64,000 nt of DNA from Modestobacter excelsi (lineage in GTDB: Bacteria > Actinomycetota > Actinomycetes > Mycobacteriales > Geodermatophilaceae). Under the pieces are notes generated by a model. It was not told where the DNA came from. It saw only the letters and a program-made list of their open reading frames with translations, and searched no databases. Below are positions 26,961 through 35,739 of the stretch, piece by piece (position 1 is the stretch's first letter; every line of letters starts with the position of its first letter). Where the stretch lies: assembly GCF_005930495.1 (NCBI RefSeq), contig NZ_SJEX01000003.1, positions 1 through 64,000 of the forward strand, read 5' to 3'. Position numbers and translations under genes: made by a program.

Positions 26961-27087
26961 CGTGACTGTGGCGGGATCAGTGAGCCCGTAGCTCCCGCAC
27001 CACCAGCTGCCGCGGAGGTCGAAAGCCTCTACGGCGGCCCGACCGGTGGTGGGACGGTGACCAGACCCCCATCGCGCTGGAGGCGTG

Positions 27088-27543
27088 ATGATCTTCCGCT
27101 TTCACCTCGAGACGACAGCAACGCCGGATCAGGTCTTCCGCGCCTTCACCGACTTCAGCGACCGCCGCCTGGAGGTGTGGAAGAAGAGCCTGGACCGCAG
27201 GAAGTACGAGGTCCGCGAACGGGGTGCCACCTCTGCTGTCGTCAGGGAGGGGAGCGCCGGGACCAAGATCTGGGTCCTCCTGCGCTACGACTGGGAGCCG
27301 GGCTTCGTGCGCTGGTCACTGGTGGACAGCGATCACTGTGCTGCGGGGCGTGGTGAGGTCCGGATCAGCCCACGCGACGGTGCCGGCAGCCGCGTCGACG
27401 TCCTGATCGACCACTCGCGACCGCGGGGGGTGCGCGGAACGGTGATCCTCCTCGCGCAGCGGGTGCTCGGTCCCGTCCTGTTCCCGAGGATGTGGAAGTC
27501 CACGCTCGATCGGTTCGCTGCCGACCAGCAGCAGTTGAGCTGA
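27088..27543 (+). CDS. SRPBCC (START/Bet v1-like) family protein
   Basis: This 151-residue protein looks like a polyketide-cyclase/START-type barrel: FRFHLETTATPDQVFRAFTD at the N-terminus, strands through the middle, and a C-terminal helix (WKSTLDRFAADQQ). Such proteins bind hydrophobic ligands; no specific role can be given. GGAGG lies four bases before the ATG at 27088. The next 290 bases (27544-27833) hold no gene that I can support, only the predicted ECF promoter near their end. Confidence 0.7.
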   Translation: MIFRFHLETTATPDQVFRAFTDFSDRRLEVWKKSLDRRKYEVRERGATSAVVREGSAGTKIWVLLRYDWEPGFVRWSLVDSDHCAAGRGEVRISPRDGAGSRVDVLIDHSRPRGVRGTVILLAQRVLGPVLFPRMWKSTLDRFAADQQQLS

Positions 27544-27760
27544 CGGTCCCGCCGCAGGGTGGCGCCACCGCTGCTGGCCTGCGGGAACGACCGCCCAGGT
27601 CGTCCTCGCGTCCACACCGCCAGGATGGCCCCCGCAAGCCGGCGGACCTGACCCGAGCAGCCGCGTGTCGCTGTGCTGAGCTCGTGGAAGCCACCTGGCC
27701 GGGTTCGGGCATGAGCTCCGCCCCGGTTGTCGGTGGTCTCCGCGAGGATCCCGCGTGGGG

Positions 27761-27787
27761 TGTCGATCCGGCGCCCTCCCGTTCGTC
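27761..27787 (+). promoter_or_regulatory. Candidate ECF42-type promoter before the YCII/sigma operon
   Basis: TGTCGA at 27761-27766, 17 bases and CGTC at 27784-27787 fit the -35 TGTCGA and -10 CG(A/T)C pattern described for ECF42 sigma factors. It lies 47 bases before the YCII start, suggesting that the sigma factor encoded in the operon drives its own synthesis. Confidence 0.55.
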
Positions 27788-27833
27788 GTCATGACAACGG
27801 TCCGATCCGCGGGCCGCGACGTGAGGAGCCGAC

Positions 27834-28163
27834 ATGGCGCAGTACCTGGTGCTGATCTACGAGGACGAGGCCGCCTGGGCCGCCGGCGGGCCGGCCGCAG
27901 AGGCCGTGTCGAAGGGGCACGCCGAGTTCGGCCGGGAGCACGCCGAGGTGGTCCTCGGCGGCAACGCGCTGCAGCCGACGGGCACCGCCACGACCATCCG
28001 GGACGGTGTGGTCACCGACGGGCCGTTCGCCGAGACCAAGGAGGCGCTCGGCGGCTACTACCTCATCGAGGCCGACGACCTCGACCAGGCGCTCGCGATC
28101 GCCAAGGAGGTCCCCACACTGGCCGGGGGCGTCGAGGTGCGCCCGGTTCTGGTCCTCGGCTGA
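27834..28163 (+). CDS. YCII-related (DGPF) domain protein
   Basis: This 109-residue protein has the DGPF signature within VTDGPFAETKEALGGYYLIEA, the mark of the YCII-related family. It is a small alpha/beta ferredoxin-like barrel, probably cytoplasmic. A DGPF gene directly before an ECF sigma gene is the defining context of ECF group 42, where the DGPF protein is thought to be part of the signalling or response. TGAGGAG precedes the ATG by five bases. Only four bases separate it from the sigma gene. The ligand is unknown. Confidence 0.88.
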   Translation: MAQYLVLIYEDEAAWAAGGPAAEAVSKGHAEFGREHAEVVLGGNALQPTGTATTIRDGVVTDGPFAETKEALGGYYLIEADDLDQALAIAKEVPTLAGGVEVRPVLVLG

Positions 28164-28167
28164 GCTG

Positions 28168-29391
28168 ATGTCCGCGGCCGCCGCCGCCGTGGCGGACGCG
28201 CACCGTCGCGAGTGGGCCCGGGTGCTCGCCGCGACGGTGCGCGTCACCCGCGACCTGGACCTCGCCGAGGAGTGCGTCCAGGAGGCGTACGCCCGCGCGC
28301 TGACGGTCTGGCAGGAGGGCGTCCCGGCCAACACGGGTGCCTGGCTGACGACGACGGCACGCAACCGGGCGCTCGACGAGTTGCGCCGCACGGCGACGCT
28401 GCGCGGCAAGCTGCCGCTGCTGGTCGAGCCCGAGGGCGATCCGGTGTGCGGCGGGGCGTCGCCGTTCCCGGACGACCGGCTGCGGCTGGTGTTCACCTGC
28501 TGCCACCCGGCGTTGGCGCCGGAGGCACAGGTCGCGCTGACGCTGCGGCTGCTCTGCGGGCTGACCACCGCGGAGGTGGCCCGGGCCTTCCTGCTGCCGG
28601 AGGCGACGATGGCGGCCCGGATCACGCGGGCGAAGAAGAAGATCGCCGCCGCACGGATCCCGTACGCGGTCCCGCCGGCGGCCGAACTCCCGGACCGGGT
28701 GGACGCGGTGCTCACCGTCGTCCACCTGCTGTTCACCACCGGGCACACCGCCGCCTCGGGACCGGCACTGCGACGGCCCGACCTGGTGGAGCGCGCCCTG
28801 GACCTCGCCCGGATGGTGCGGTTGCTGCTCCCGGGGGACGCCGACGTGGCCGGGCTGCTCGCGCTGATCCTGCTCACCGACGCTCGGCGGGAGACCCGCG
28901 TCGGGGCGGACGGCCGCCTGCTGCTGCTCGAGGAGCAGGACCGATCACGGTGGGACGCCGCCGCGATCGCCGAAGGCGTGGCGCTGGTGCGCGAGGCGCT
29001 GCGCCGTCGTCCGCCGGGGCGGTTCGCGCTGCAGGCCGCCATCGCAGCCGTCCACGCCGGGGCGCCGCGGTGGGAGGACACCGACTGGCGCGAGGTCGTG
29101 GCGCTCTACGACCTGCTCCGCGACAGGTGGCCCTCGCCGGTAGTGGCGCTCAACCGTGCCGTCGCCGTCGGGCTGGCCGAAGGCCCCGCCGCCGGACTCG
29201 CCGAGCTGGACCGCCTCGCCGCCGAGCCGCAGCTGGCCCGCTACGGCTACCTGGCCGCGGCGCGGGCGGACTTCCTCCGCCGGCTGGGCCACGCCGACGA
29301 GGCCCGGCTCGCCTACGAGGAGGCGTTGCTGCTCACCGAGAACGCGGTGGAGCGCCGCTTCCTGCTCGAGCGGCTGGCCGCGCTGGCATGA
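28168..29391 (+). CDS. ECF42-type RNA polymerase sigma factor with C-terminal TPR-like extension
   Basis: This 407-residue protein is an ECF sigma factor with region sigma2 in the first 80 residues (DLDLAEECVQEAYARAL) and sigma4 around residues 110-160 (LTLRLLCGLTTAEVARAFLL). A helical C-terminal extension of more than 200 residues resembles TPR repeats (AVGLAEGPAAGLAELDRL, GHADEARLAYEEALLL). That extension and the preceding DGPF gene are hallmarks of ECF42, where the extension is needed for activity and no anti-sigma factor is present. The ATG at 28168 is four bases after the YCII stop. It probably transcribes its own operon from the promoter at 27761. Confidence 0.9.
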   Translation: MSAAAAAVADAHRREWARVLAATVRVTRDLDLAEECVQEAYARALTVWQEGVPANTGAWLTTTARNRALDELRRTATLRGKLPLLVEPEGDPVCGGASPFPDDRLRLVFTCCHPALAPEAQVALTLRLLCGLTTAEVARAFLLPEATMAARITRAKKKIAAARIPYAVPPAAELPDRVDAVLTVVHLLFTTGHTAASGPALRRPDLVERALDLARMVRLLLPGDADVAGLLALILLTDARRETRVGADGRLLLLEEQDRSRWDAAAIAEGVALVREALRRRPPGRFALQAAIAAVHAGAPRWEDTDWREVVALYDLLRDRWPSPVVALNRAVAVGLAEGPAAGLAELDRLAAEPQLARYGYLAAARADFLRRLGHADEARLAYEEALLLTENAVERRFLLERLAALA

Positions 29392-29445
29392 CCGGAGCGA
29401 CGAGCCCAGAGCTCGAACACGTGTCCTCGAAGGCGCCTTCTGTCC

Positions 29446-30150
29446 CTAATCGGCCGACCACGGGACGGCCCGCGTTCCGCTCACGACTGCTGGCTCGACA
29501 CCGGCGTCTGGACGTCGGGCCGGTGGACGCATCGCCTCCACGAGCACGCACGCCCCGGCTCCGCACGTGAGGAGGCCCGAGATCGCCTCCCACCACGGCC
29601 GAGCGTCCCAGGGACCGATCGCGTAGGTGAAGGAGGCGACGAGCGGTGATGCCAGGATCAGCAGCACCGCCGCGGCACTGCTCGCCCAACCGCGGGAGAG
29701 CACCGCGACGCGCGCGAACAGGAACGGCGGTACCAGGACCCAGAGCGAGATGGTGACGTTCGAGCCCACGGGGCTGACAACGACGCCCTCGAGACCCGAG
29801 CGAAGGGCCGCCAGAGCGACGCCCACCACGATCAGCACGGTCGCGAGGAGGGCCACCGCGGAGGGGAGCCCCGGCTTTCGTCCGGTCAGGGCCCAGGGCA
29901 GCGGGAGGAGAGCGACTGCGAGGACGAGCAGCGACGCACCGGCCAGTTGTGCGGCCACCCCCGCGGGCATCCACGGCTCCTGGGGTGGGAGGAAGTCGTA
30001 GAGGTGGTCCATCCGTGTCTCGCACTTCTGGGTCTCCTGATCCCCGCGCCATGGGCATGCACCGGCCCAGCGCTGCCAGGACGCGGCGTACAACAGGCCC
30101 CCGGACGCCACCAGCGTCGTCGCCACCCAGACCCTCGAGATCCTCAGCAC
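29446..30150 (-). CDS. Hypothetical integral membrane protein
   Basis: This 234-residue protein has about six hydrophobic segments, the first near the N-terminus (VATTLVASGGLLYAA), then an outside-type loop with cysteines (ACPWRGDQETQKC) and a run of further helices. I recognise no family. The GTG at 30150 has GGGAG five bases upstream; the same frame opens earlier, at 30195, but without a site. It converges on the sigma-factor gene. Confidence 0.6.
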   Translation of the reverse strand: MLRISRVWVATTLVASGGLLYAASWQRWAGACPWRGDQETQKCETRMDHLYDFLPPQEPWMPAGVAAQLAGASLLVLAVALLPLPWALTGRKPGLPSAVALLATVLIVVGVALAALRSGLEGVVVSPVGSNVTISLWVLVPPFLFARVAVLSRGWASSAAAVLLILASPLVASFTYAIGPWDARPWWEAISGLLTCGAGACVLVEAMRPPARRPDAGVEPAVVSGTRAVPWSAD

Positions 30151-30278
30151 CAGGGCTCCCTCCCACCGCAACGTGTGTGGCGCCTCGGCAGGCAACGTGT
30201 CCGTGCTGAGGATCCATCGGTCCGTCGAGTGTCCTGGAGCGGCCGCTCAGGGACATGAAGCGTGGATCAGGCCCCTTG

Positions 30279-31076
30279 TCATCGACTGCGGGGAAAGAAC
30301 GGTCGGAGTCCGATGGGACGTCGGAACGGTGTCCAGGCACCCTCGGCCAAGCCCAGCCGGTCGGCCAGCAGCCACAAGACCGCCGGGTTGCAGGCGAGGC
30401 CGAGGTGGCTACCGCGGACCTCGACGTTCTCCCGCCGGGCGCGGAGCTCGTACCGGCACGACGCCCAGTCGACGATCCCGTCGGCCCGCGTGTAGACCGA
30501 CGTAGCTGGCACGCGGAGTGAGCCGCGCTCGGCCCAGGGCCTGGGGAGCGCTGCTGTCGTGCGCAACAGGTCGGTGCCGCCGTCGACGATCCCCGAGGCC
30601 GTGCGCACCCAAGGAGCCCATCGCACCACCGGGGTTCCCAGGGTGACGATCCCGCGGACGCTGCCCGGCGCTGCCCGGGCCAGCTCCTGGGCGTACATCC
30701 CGCCGAGGCTCCAGCCGACCAGACTGACCCGCCGTCCCGAAGTCTGGTGCAACCGATCGAGGTGCGCGCGCAGTTCCTGCACAACACGGCCTGTGGGACC
30801 CCGGTTGATGCCCAGGCTCCACCCGGACACGTTGTGGCCCAGGGCCCGCAGCGCGGTCCGGAGCGACAGCGTGGCGGGGTTGCCGGTCATCAGCCCCGGC
30901 AGCACGAGGACGGGGTGGCCGTCACCCCGGCGCGCAGTCGCGAGCATCGGCCAGGTAGCTGCAAGAGCAGCGACGTCCAATCCGGCCCGCGGCGGCTCGG
31001 TGAGGAGCGAAGCCCGCGAGGCGACGCGCTTGACGGCAGACACCCGGACAGCATCCCCCACGCGAGACGTCCCCAT
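30279..31076 (-). CDS. Alpha/beta hydrolase, lipase-like
   Basis: The protein (265 residues from the ATG at 31076; 293 from the in-frame ATG at 31160) has an alpha/beta-hydrolase core. VLVLPGLMTGNPATLSLR carries the oxyanion region, VSLVGWSLGGMYAQELAR the nucleophile elbow G-W-S-L-G, and VYTRADGIVDW and GSHLGLACNP the likely acid and histidine. It resembles cytoplasmic esterases or lipase-type proteins of actinobacteria. The substrate is unknown. Confidence 0.75.
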   Translation of the reverse strand: MGTSRVGDAVRVSAVKRVASRASLLTEPPRAGLDVAALAATWPMLATARRGDGHPVLVLPGLMTGNPATLSLRTALRALGHNVSGWSLGINRGPTGRVVQELRAHLDRLHQTSGRRVSLVGWSLGGMYAQELARAAPGSVRGIVTLGTPVVRWAPWVRTASGIVDGGTDLLRTTAALPRPWAERGSLRVPATSVYTRADGIVDWASCRYELRARRENVEVRGSHLGLACNPAVLWLLADRLGLAEGAWTPFRRPIGLRPFFPRSR

Positions 31077-31219
31077 CGACAGGCCGTCCGAGGCCAGACC
31101 TCTCCACCTGACCGAAGTGGTGGCGTCCCTGAAGCCGCCTCGTGTCCCTGGGCAGCCCATCGAGGGACACGGCGAGATAGCCGTCTCGGACGCCGGCGCC
31201 CGCGCGGCGGGCTGCGTTC

Positions 31220-31714
31220 CTACTGCTCTGGAGCGTTGGTCACCCGATACACCCGATAGTCCACGCGGGGTCCAGGAAGTAGCCGGCCCTGCCCGAGGAA
31301 CATCGTGTGGTTGACCCAGGAGTAGCGCTCGTCACCAGTCTCGAGACGGAGGCTGGTGAAGAAGTACTGATCCCCGAAGTCGGTCGACACGTTCTCGCCG
31401 CGGTTGAGAGCGACGAAGTCCGGCGTCACTTCGATGAACCCGGAGTACTGGAAGTAGATGTGGGCGCCGTCGAGGGTCCGCAGGGTCGTTCGAACGTCGA
31501 CACGGAGGTAGCCGTCAGGGCCGATGAGGCTCCAGTCGGCGCCGGCTCCTACGAGTGCACCCTTGAGGCGCTCACCGGTGAGCTCCCCGCCCGTTATCGT
31601 GGCAATGGCGCGTTGCCCGAATGGCCCAGGCCCGACCATGACCACGTCGAGATCGGCGTAGAAGGCGAACTCCTCGACGAGCTGAGCTGCAGGTGCGGGT
31701 GCGTTGTCTGCCAT
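31220..31714 (-). CDS. DUF3237 family protein
   Basis: This 164-residue protein matches DUF3237 in layout: a strand-rich barrel with GERLKGALVGAGADWSLIGP, RVDVRTTLRTLDGAHIYFQY near the centre, and RYSWVNHTMFLGQG toward the end. Members are often found near aromatic or lactone catabolism, but no reaction is established. It stands alone on the minus strand, between two unrelated hydrolase genes, and carries no copy of the shared operator upstream. Confidence 0.8.
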   Translation of the reverse strand: MADNAPAPAAQLVEEFAFYADLDVVMVGPGPFGQRAIATITGGELTGERLKGALVGAGADWSLIGPDGYLRVDVRTTLRTLDGAHIYFQYSGFIEVTPDFVALNRGENVSTDFGDQYFFTSLRLETGDERYSWVNHTMFLGQGRLLPGPRVDYRVYRVTNAPEQ

Positions 31715-31806
31715 GACTCCGCCTTGGGTGCGTTCGAGGTGTCGATCGTAGGAGGCCCGCCCTGCGCCGAGGAGCGGACGGGTTTCGTGCGTCGAGCTTC
31801 TACGTG

Positions 31807-32493
31807 TCAGTGGATTCGGCCGAGGGCGTCGGCGAGCTCGTCGGGCATCGACGTCATGGGCGAATGGGATGACGGGAGCCGGAGACGGTGGTCGGCGGCG
31901 GCGGCCATCTGCTCCTGGGCGGCCGGGGGAAGGGCCCGGTCCTGCTCGCAGATGATGTAGGTCGTCGGGTGGCCGCGGTCAGGCGCGGTGCTGGGATCGG
32001 TGCCGCTGGCCACTGACTGTGGCAGGAATCGACGAAGGTCGGGATAGGCGCGCTCCGGACCGACGTCGGCGCACAACGCCTGCCGGAGCAGCTCGAGATC
32101 ATCGGTGGTCCTGAGCGTTCCATCCTCGTGCGGCGACACCCACGTCGGCGGCGGCCCCCCGGCGAGCAGCTCCATCACCAACTGCCCCCGCTGCGGCCAG
32201 AACGCGGCGAGGTAGACGCTGTGGGCGACCGCCGGATGATCGGCGAGTTCGGTGATCACCATCCCGCCATAGGAGTGACCCACGAGGACGACGGGTTCCC
32301 CGACTCGTTCCACTGCCTGCCTCACAGCATCCGCGTCGGCGGCCAGGCCTCCGAGTGCCGCGGGATCGGTCCCACCGCTCGGTAGCTGCTCGATCACCTC
32401 GACGCGATGCCCAGCCTTCCTCAGCCGGTCCGCGACCTCGTTCCAGTACCAGCCCCCGACCCACCCACCGTGCACGAGCACGAAGTTGGTCAT
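31807..32493 (-). CDS. Alpha/beta fold hydrolase
   Basis: This 228-residue protein has FVLVHGGWVGGWYW (oxyanion hole), VVLVGHSYGGMVITEL with the nucleophile serine in G-H-S-Y-G, and SSHSPMTSMPDELADAL with the likely catalytic histidine. This is the pattern of small esterases related to plant methylesterases and salicylate-binding protein 2. The ATG at 32493 is chosen over an upstream in-frame start at 32580 because the fold begins at once. No clear operon partner. Confidence 0.8.
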   Translation of the reverse strand: MTNFVLVHGGWVGGWYWNEVADRLRKAGHRVEVIEQLPSGGTDPAALGGLAADADAVRQAVERVGEPVVLVGHSYGGMVITELADHPAVAHSVYLAAFWPQRGQLVMELLAGGPPPTWVSPHEDGTLRTTDDLELLRQALCADVGPERAYPDLRRFLPQSVASGTDPSTAPDRGHPTTYIICEQDRALPPAAQEQMAAAADHRLRLPSSHSPMTSMPDELADALGRIH

Positions 32494-32685
32494 CGCAGCA
32501 GTGTGATGCTCGTCACTTTCTGACTGCAATGGCCGACCGTCCTGAGTCCCGACCCCGCCGGGCACCTCCATAGGCGGCATGCCGGACGAGGCCGAGCTGT
32601 CCTGATCCGTGTCCCACAGGCCGCCTACGGGGTGGGGGGTCAGGCTCGCGGCAGTTCGCGACGGGGCGTCGGGGGCCGGTCGGGC

Positions 32686-33801
32686 TCAGGCGCCTGGCAT
32701 CAGCAGGACCGGCTTGACGACCTCGCCGGCCTCGGTGTCGGCGGCCGCCTGGTTGATCTCGTCGAGCCGGTAGTGGGTGATCAGCCGGTCGTAGGGCAGC
32801 AGGCCGCGCCGGTGCAGGTACCACAGCCGCGGGATGGTGCGCGCCGGGGTGCTGTCGCCCTGCAGGACCCCGCGCACCGTGAGGCCCTTGGTCATCGCCT
32901 CCAGCATCGGGATGCCGCCCAGCTCGCCCGGTGCGGCCGTGCCGACGTAGGCGCAGGTGCCCAGTGAGTCCAGCGAGCGCACCGCCTGGGTCAGCACCTC
33001 CGGGACGCCGGTGGTCTCGAACGCGAACTCGACGCCCCGGCCACCGGTGGCCTCGCGGATCGCCTCGACCGGGTCGACGTCGGTGGGGGAGACCAGGTGG
33101 GTCGCGCCGAACTCGGCGGCCAGCGCGAGGCGGGAGGCCCGGCGGTTGACCGCGACGATCGTGGTGGCGCCGCACAGCCGCGCGGCCATGATCGCGCACA
33201 GCCCCACCGAGCCGGCACCGAAGACCGCGATCGACGAACCGGGGGAGACGCGCAGGACGTCCAGCACGGTGCCCGTGCCGGTCTGCACGCCGCACGCCAG
33301 CGGCCCCGCGATGCGCAGGTCGACGTCGTCGGGCACCGGGACCACGCTGCGGGCGTCGGCGACCGCGAGGGTGCTGAACGACGACTGACCGAAGAAGTGG
33401 TCGCCGACCGGCTCGCCGCCGGCATCGGTGGTGGCCACGGTGCCGTCCGGACGGCGGCACCCGAACTTCAGGCTCGCGATCGAGTCGCAGTAGGCCGACC
33501 GGCCGGTGCGGCACCGCACGCACGTGCCGCAGGACGGGAAGCTGAGGACGACGGGGTCGCCGGGAGCGATGCCGCGGACCTCGCTGCCCACCTCCCGCAC
33601 CACGCCGGCGCCCTCGTGGCCGACGACCGCCGGCAGCACCCCGGGCCGGGAGTCGCGCACCAGCAGGTCGGTGTGGCACATGCCGGCGGCCACGACCTCG
33701 ACGAGGACCTCGTCGGGTCGTGGCTCGCCGACCTGCACCTGCTCGACCAGGAACGGGCCGCCCTGCCGGCGCACGACCGCAGCGGTCGCCGAAGCGCTCA
33801 C
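32686..33801 (-). CDS. Zinc-dependent alcohol dehydrogenase (aryl-alcohol / class III-like)
   Basis: This 371-residue medium-chain dehydrogenase oxidises an alcohol using NAD(P)+. Catalytic zinc ligands are in GMCHTDLLVRDS and GHEGAG; the structural zinc site is SCGTCVRCRTGRSAYC. The nucleotide-binding loop is VFGAGSVGLCAIMAARL. It resembles benzyl/aryl-alcohol dehydrogenases. It is the last gene of the operon 35509 to 32686; its GTG start overlaps the SDR stop (GTGA). In the pathway it would oxidise an alcohol intermediate before one of the aldehyde dehydrogenases. Confidence 0.85.
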   Translation of the reverse strand: MSASATAAVVRRQGGPFLVEQVQVGEPRPDEVLVEVVAAGMCHTDLLVRDSRPGVLPAVVGHEGAGVVREVGSEVRGIAPGDPVVLSFPSCGTCVRCRTGRSAYCDSIASLKFGCRRPDGTVATTDAGGEPVGDHFFGQSSFSTLAVADARSVVPVPDDVDLRIAGPLACGVQTGTGTVLDVLRVSPGSSIAVFGAGSVGLCAIMAARLCGATTIVAVNRRASRLALAAEFGATHLVSPTDVDPVEAIREATGGRGVEFAFETTGVPEVLTQAVRSLDSLGTCAYVGTAAPGELGGIPMLEAMTKGLTVRGVLQGDSTPARTIPRLWYLHRRGLLPYDRLITHYRLDEINQAAADTEAGEVVKPVLLMPGA

Positions 33802-34598
33802 TGGGTCGCCGTCAGGCCGCCGTCCAGCGTGAGGACCTGGCCCGTGACGAACGAGGACGCGTCGGAGCAGAAGAACAGCAGGGCGCCGACCAGGTCGTCG
33901 GCGTCGGCGATCCGGCGCAGCGGGATGCGCGCCACCAGGTTGTCGTAGAACCCCGGCTGGGCCAGCAGCGACGCCGCCTGCGGGGTGCGCACGAAGGTGG
34001 GGGAGATGGCGTTGACCCGGATGCCGTGCTTGGCCCACTCGGTGGCGTGCTGGCGGGTGAGCGCGTCCATGGCGCCCTTGGCGGCGACGTAGGCCGAGTA
34101 GCCGGCGTCGATGCCGAGCTGGCCGCGCACCGAGCTGATGTTGAGCACCGAGCCGCCGCGGCCACCGGCGATCATCGCCCGGGCGGCGGCCTGGGAGACC
34201 AGCAGCGCCGTCGTCAGGTTCAGGTCCAGGATGCGGTCCCACTCGGCCTGCGGGTACTCCTCGGCGGGGTACAGCGCGGTGCCCGCACCGCCACCGATGC
34301 CGTTCACCAGGACGTCGACCCGCCCGAAGGCGTCCAGCGTCTGCTGCACCGCGTCGTCCGCGGCGCCCTTGTCGGCCATGTCGCCGGCGATGACCAGCGC
34401 CTCGCCGCCCGCGTTCTCCACCGCCTTGCGGGCCTCGGCCAGCCGCTCCTCGGAGCGGCCGATGACGGCCACCTTGGCGCCGACGGCGGCCAGCGCGCCG
34501 CAGGTGCGGACGCCGACACCGCCGGAGCCGCCGGCGACGACGGCGACCCGGTCGCGGAGGGTGAAGCGCTGCAGTTCCTCGGTGGTGGGGCTGGTCAT
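33798..34598 (-). CDS. Short-chain dehydrogenase/reductase (SDR)
   Basis: This 266-residue classical SDR has the cofactor loop AGGSGGVGVRTCGALAA in place of the usual TGxxxGxG, the NGIGGGAG strand, the catalytic serine in LNISSVRGQ, and YSAYVAAKGAM with the Y-x3-K pair. The C-terminal DASSFVTGQVLTLDGG is typical of quinone- or acyl-reducing SDRs. The operon context (metallo-hydrolase upstream, alcohol dehydrogenase downstream) suggests oxidation of a hydroxy acid or dihydrodiol. Substrate unknown. Confidence 0.87.
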   Translation of the reverse strand: MTSPTTEELQRFTLRDRVAVVAGGSGGVGVRTCGALAAVGAKVAVIGRSEERLAEARKAVENAGGEALVIAGDMADKGAADDAVQQTLDAFGRVDVLVNGIGGGAGTALYPAEEYPQAEWDRILDLNLTTALLVSQAAARAMIAGGRGGSVLNISSVRGQLGIDAGYSAYVAAKGAMDALTRQHATEWAKHGIRVNAISPTFVRTPQAASLLAQPGFYDNLVARIPLRRIADADDLVGALLFFCSDASSFVTGQVLTLDGGLTATQ

Positions 34599-34636
34599 GG
34601 CGTGCGGGACCTCCAGGCGTCGGGGGAGCGGGGGCG

Positions 34637-35509
34637 TCAGCGGACGGGGGCGCGCTTGGCGGTGAACTTGTCCCACAGCGACGCGGCGTTCAGCGTCTGG
34701 ATGTGGTCCATCATGTAGCCCTGCCCGACGTCGACCGGGCCGAACTGGTCGCGGAAGTCGACCCGCGCGATCGTCTCCTCGCGCGACCAGCCCTTGGCCA
34801 CCCCGTCGGCGACGGCGCTGGTCCAGGCGAGCAGCACCGACCGCTGGGTGGCCAGGTAGGCCGGGGTCGTGACCGGGCCGTGGCCGGGGACGACCGTGTC
34901 GACGTCCAGGCTGCTGATGACGTCCAGGGCGCCGACCCACTGGTCGATGTCGGAGGTCATCAGCCAGGTCTGGCACTCGGAGAAGACCGTGTCACCGGTG
35001 AAGACGACCCGCTGCTCCGGCACGTAGACGGCCACCTGGCCGGGGGTGTGGCCCGGGGTGTGGATCAGGTGGAAGGTGGTGTCGCCGACCCGCATCTCCA
35101 GGTCCCCGGTGAACACCAGGTCGCCGGCGTTCGGGTCCTCGTAGTAGGTGTCCCGGTCGGGGACGATGTCCGCGGCCTCGGGGTCGTCGGTCGGGATGGC
35201 CTCGAGCGCGTAGGCGAACGGGTCGAGGTCCGGCGTCGCCACCATGAAGTTGTCCGCGACGCCGCGGTGGTGGACCACCTCGCCGGCGCCCTTGAACCAG
35301 TAGTTGCCGAAGATGTGGTCGACGTGGTGCTCGGTGTTGACCACGTACCGGATCGGGCCGTGCTCCTCGGCCTCGCGGCGCATCGCCACGGCCTTGGTCG
35401 GCAGCTGCGGCGTGTCGATGACGACCACCCCCGCCGACGTCACGACGTAGCTGGGGTTGCAGCCACGGATCTCGGTGGACGTGAAGACATGGGGCGTCAC
35501 GCGCTGCAC
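34637..35509 (-). CDS. MBL-fold metallo-hydrolase
   Basis: This 290-residue protein has the metallo-beta-lactamase fold. NTEHHVDHIFGNY (H61, H62, D64, H65) gives most of the di-metal site, and FHLIHTPGHTPGQVAVY and VVFTGDTVFSE supply further ligands. The family hydrolyses lactones, thioesters or phosphoesters. The GTG at 35509 has AGGAGG seven bases upstream. It leads the operon with the SDR and alcohol dehydrogenase, transcribed from the promoter at 35633 with site F across its -10. Confidence 0.87.
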   Translation of the reverse strand: MQRVTPHVFTSTEIRGCNPSYVVTSAGVVVIDTPQLPTKAVAMRREAEEHGPIRYVVNTEHHVDHIFGNYWFKGAGEVVHHRGVADNFMVATPDLDPFAYALEAIPTDDPEAADIVPDRDTYYEDPNAGDLVFTGDLEMRVGDTTFHLIHTPGHTPGQVAVYVPEQRVVFTGDTVFSECQTWLMTSDIDQWVGALDVISSLDVDTVVPGHGPVTTPAYLATQRSVLLAWTSAVADGVAKGWSREETIARVDFRDQFGPVDVGQGYMMDHIQTLNAASLWDKFTAKRAPVR

Positions 35510-35604
35510 GACGGAACCTCCTGGAGCGTCGGCGGCCGGGCCGTCCCCGGCGCCACAGTCCCGGCGCGACGAGGACTTCTGGTCGGCGCTGACCGGTCCT
35601 CACA

Positions 35605-35633
35605 TAATCGATTCTCGATCCCTCGCCTGTCAA
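35605..35633 (-). promoter_or_regulatory. Promoter with site F for the metallo-hydrolase/SDR/ADH operon
   Basis: On the minus strand, TTGACA (35633-35628), 18 bases and GATTAT (35609-35604) form the promoter. The motif ATCGATTCTCGAT at 35607-35619 overlaps the spacer and -10, so a bound repressor would exclude RNA polymerase. Confidence 0.65.
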
Positions 35634-35657
35634 CCACCGCAGGTCCACCCGCCCTGA

Positions 35658-35714
35658 CCACCTCGGGCCGGGGGCGGTCACCCGTCGGGGATGACCACCC
35701 CCGGCCCGAGGTGG
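35658..35714 (-). terminator. Long hairpin terminator between the histidine phosphatase gene and the metallo-hydrolase promoter
   Basis: The 17 bases at 35658-35674 are the exact reverse complement of 35698-35714; after one mismatch, GGTCA and TGACC add five more pairs, with an 11-base loop. It ends transcription from the Mo-hydroxylase operon before the next promoter. Confidence 0.7.
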
Positions 35715-35739
35715 AGTGGTGCTGCGCAACGCGGAGGGG

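Noticed and set aside
34169-34177. CGATCATCG inside the SDR gene as a tenth operator
   Set aside because: It lies inside coding sequence, and the flanking bases do not extend the 13-base motif; the same core also occurs in the MFS gene at 53746-53754.
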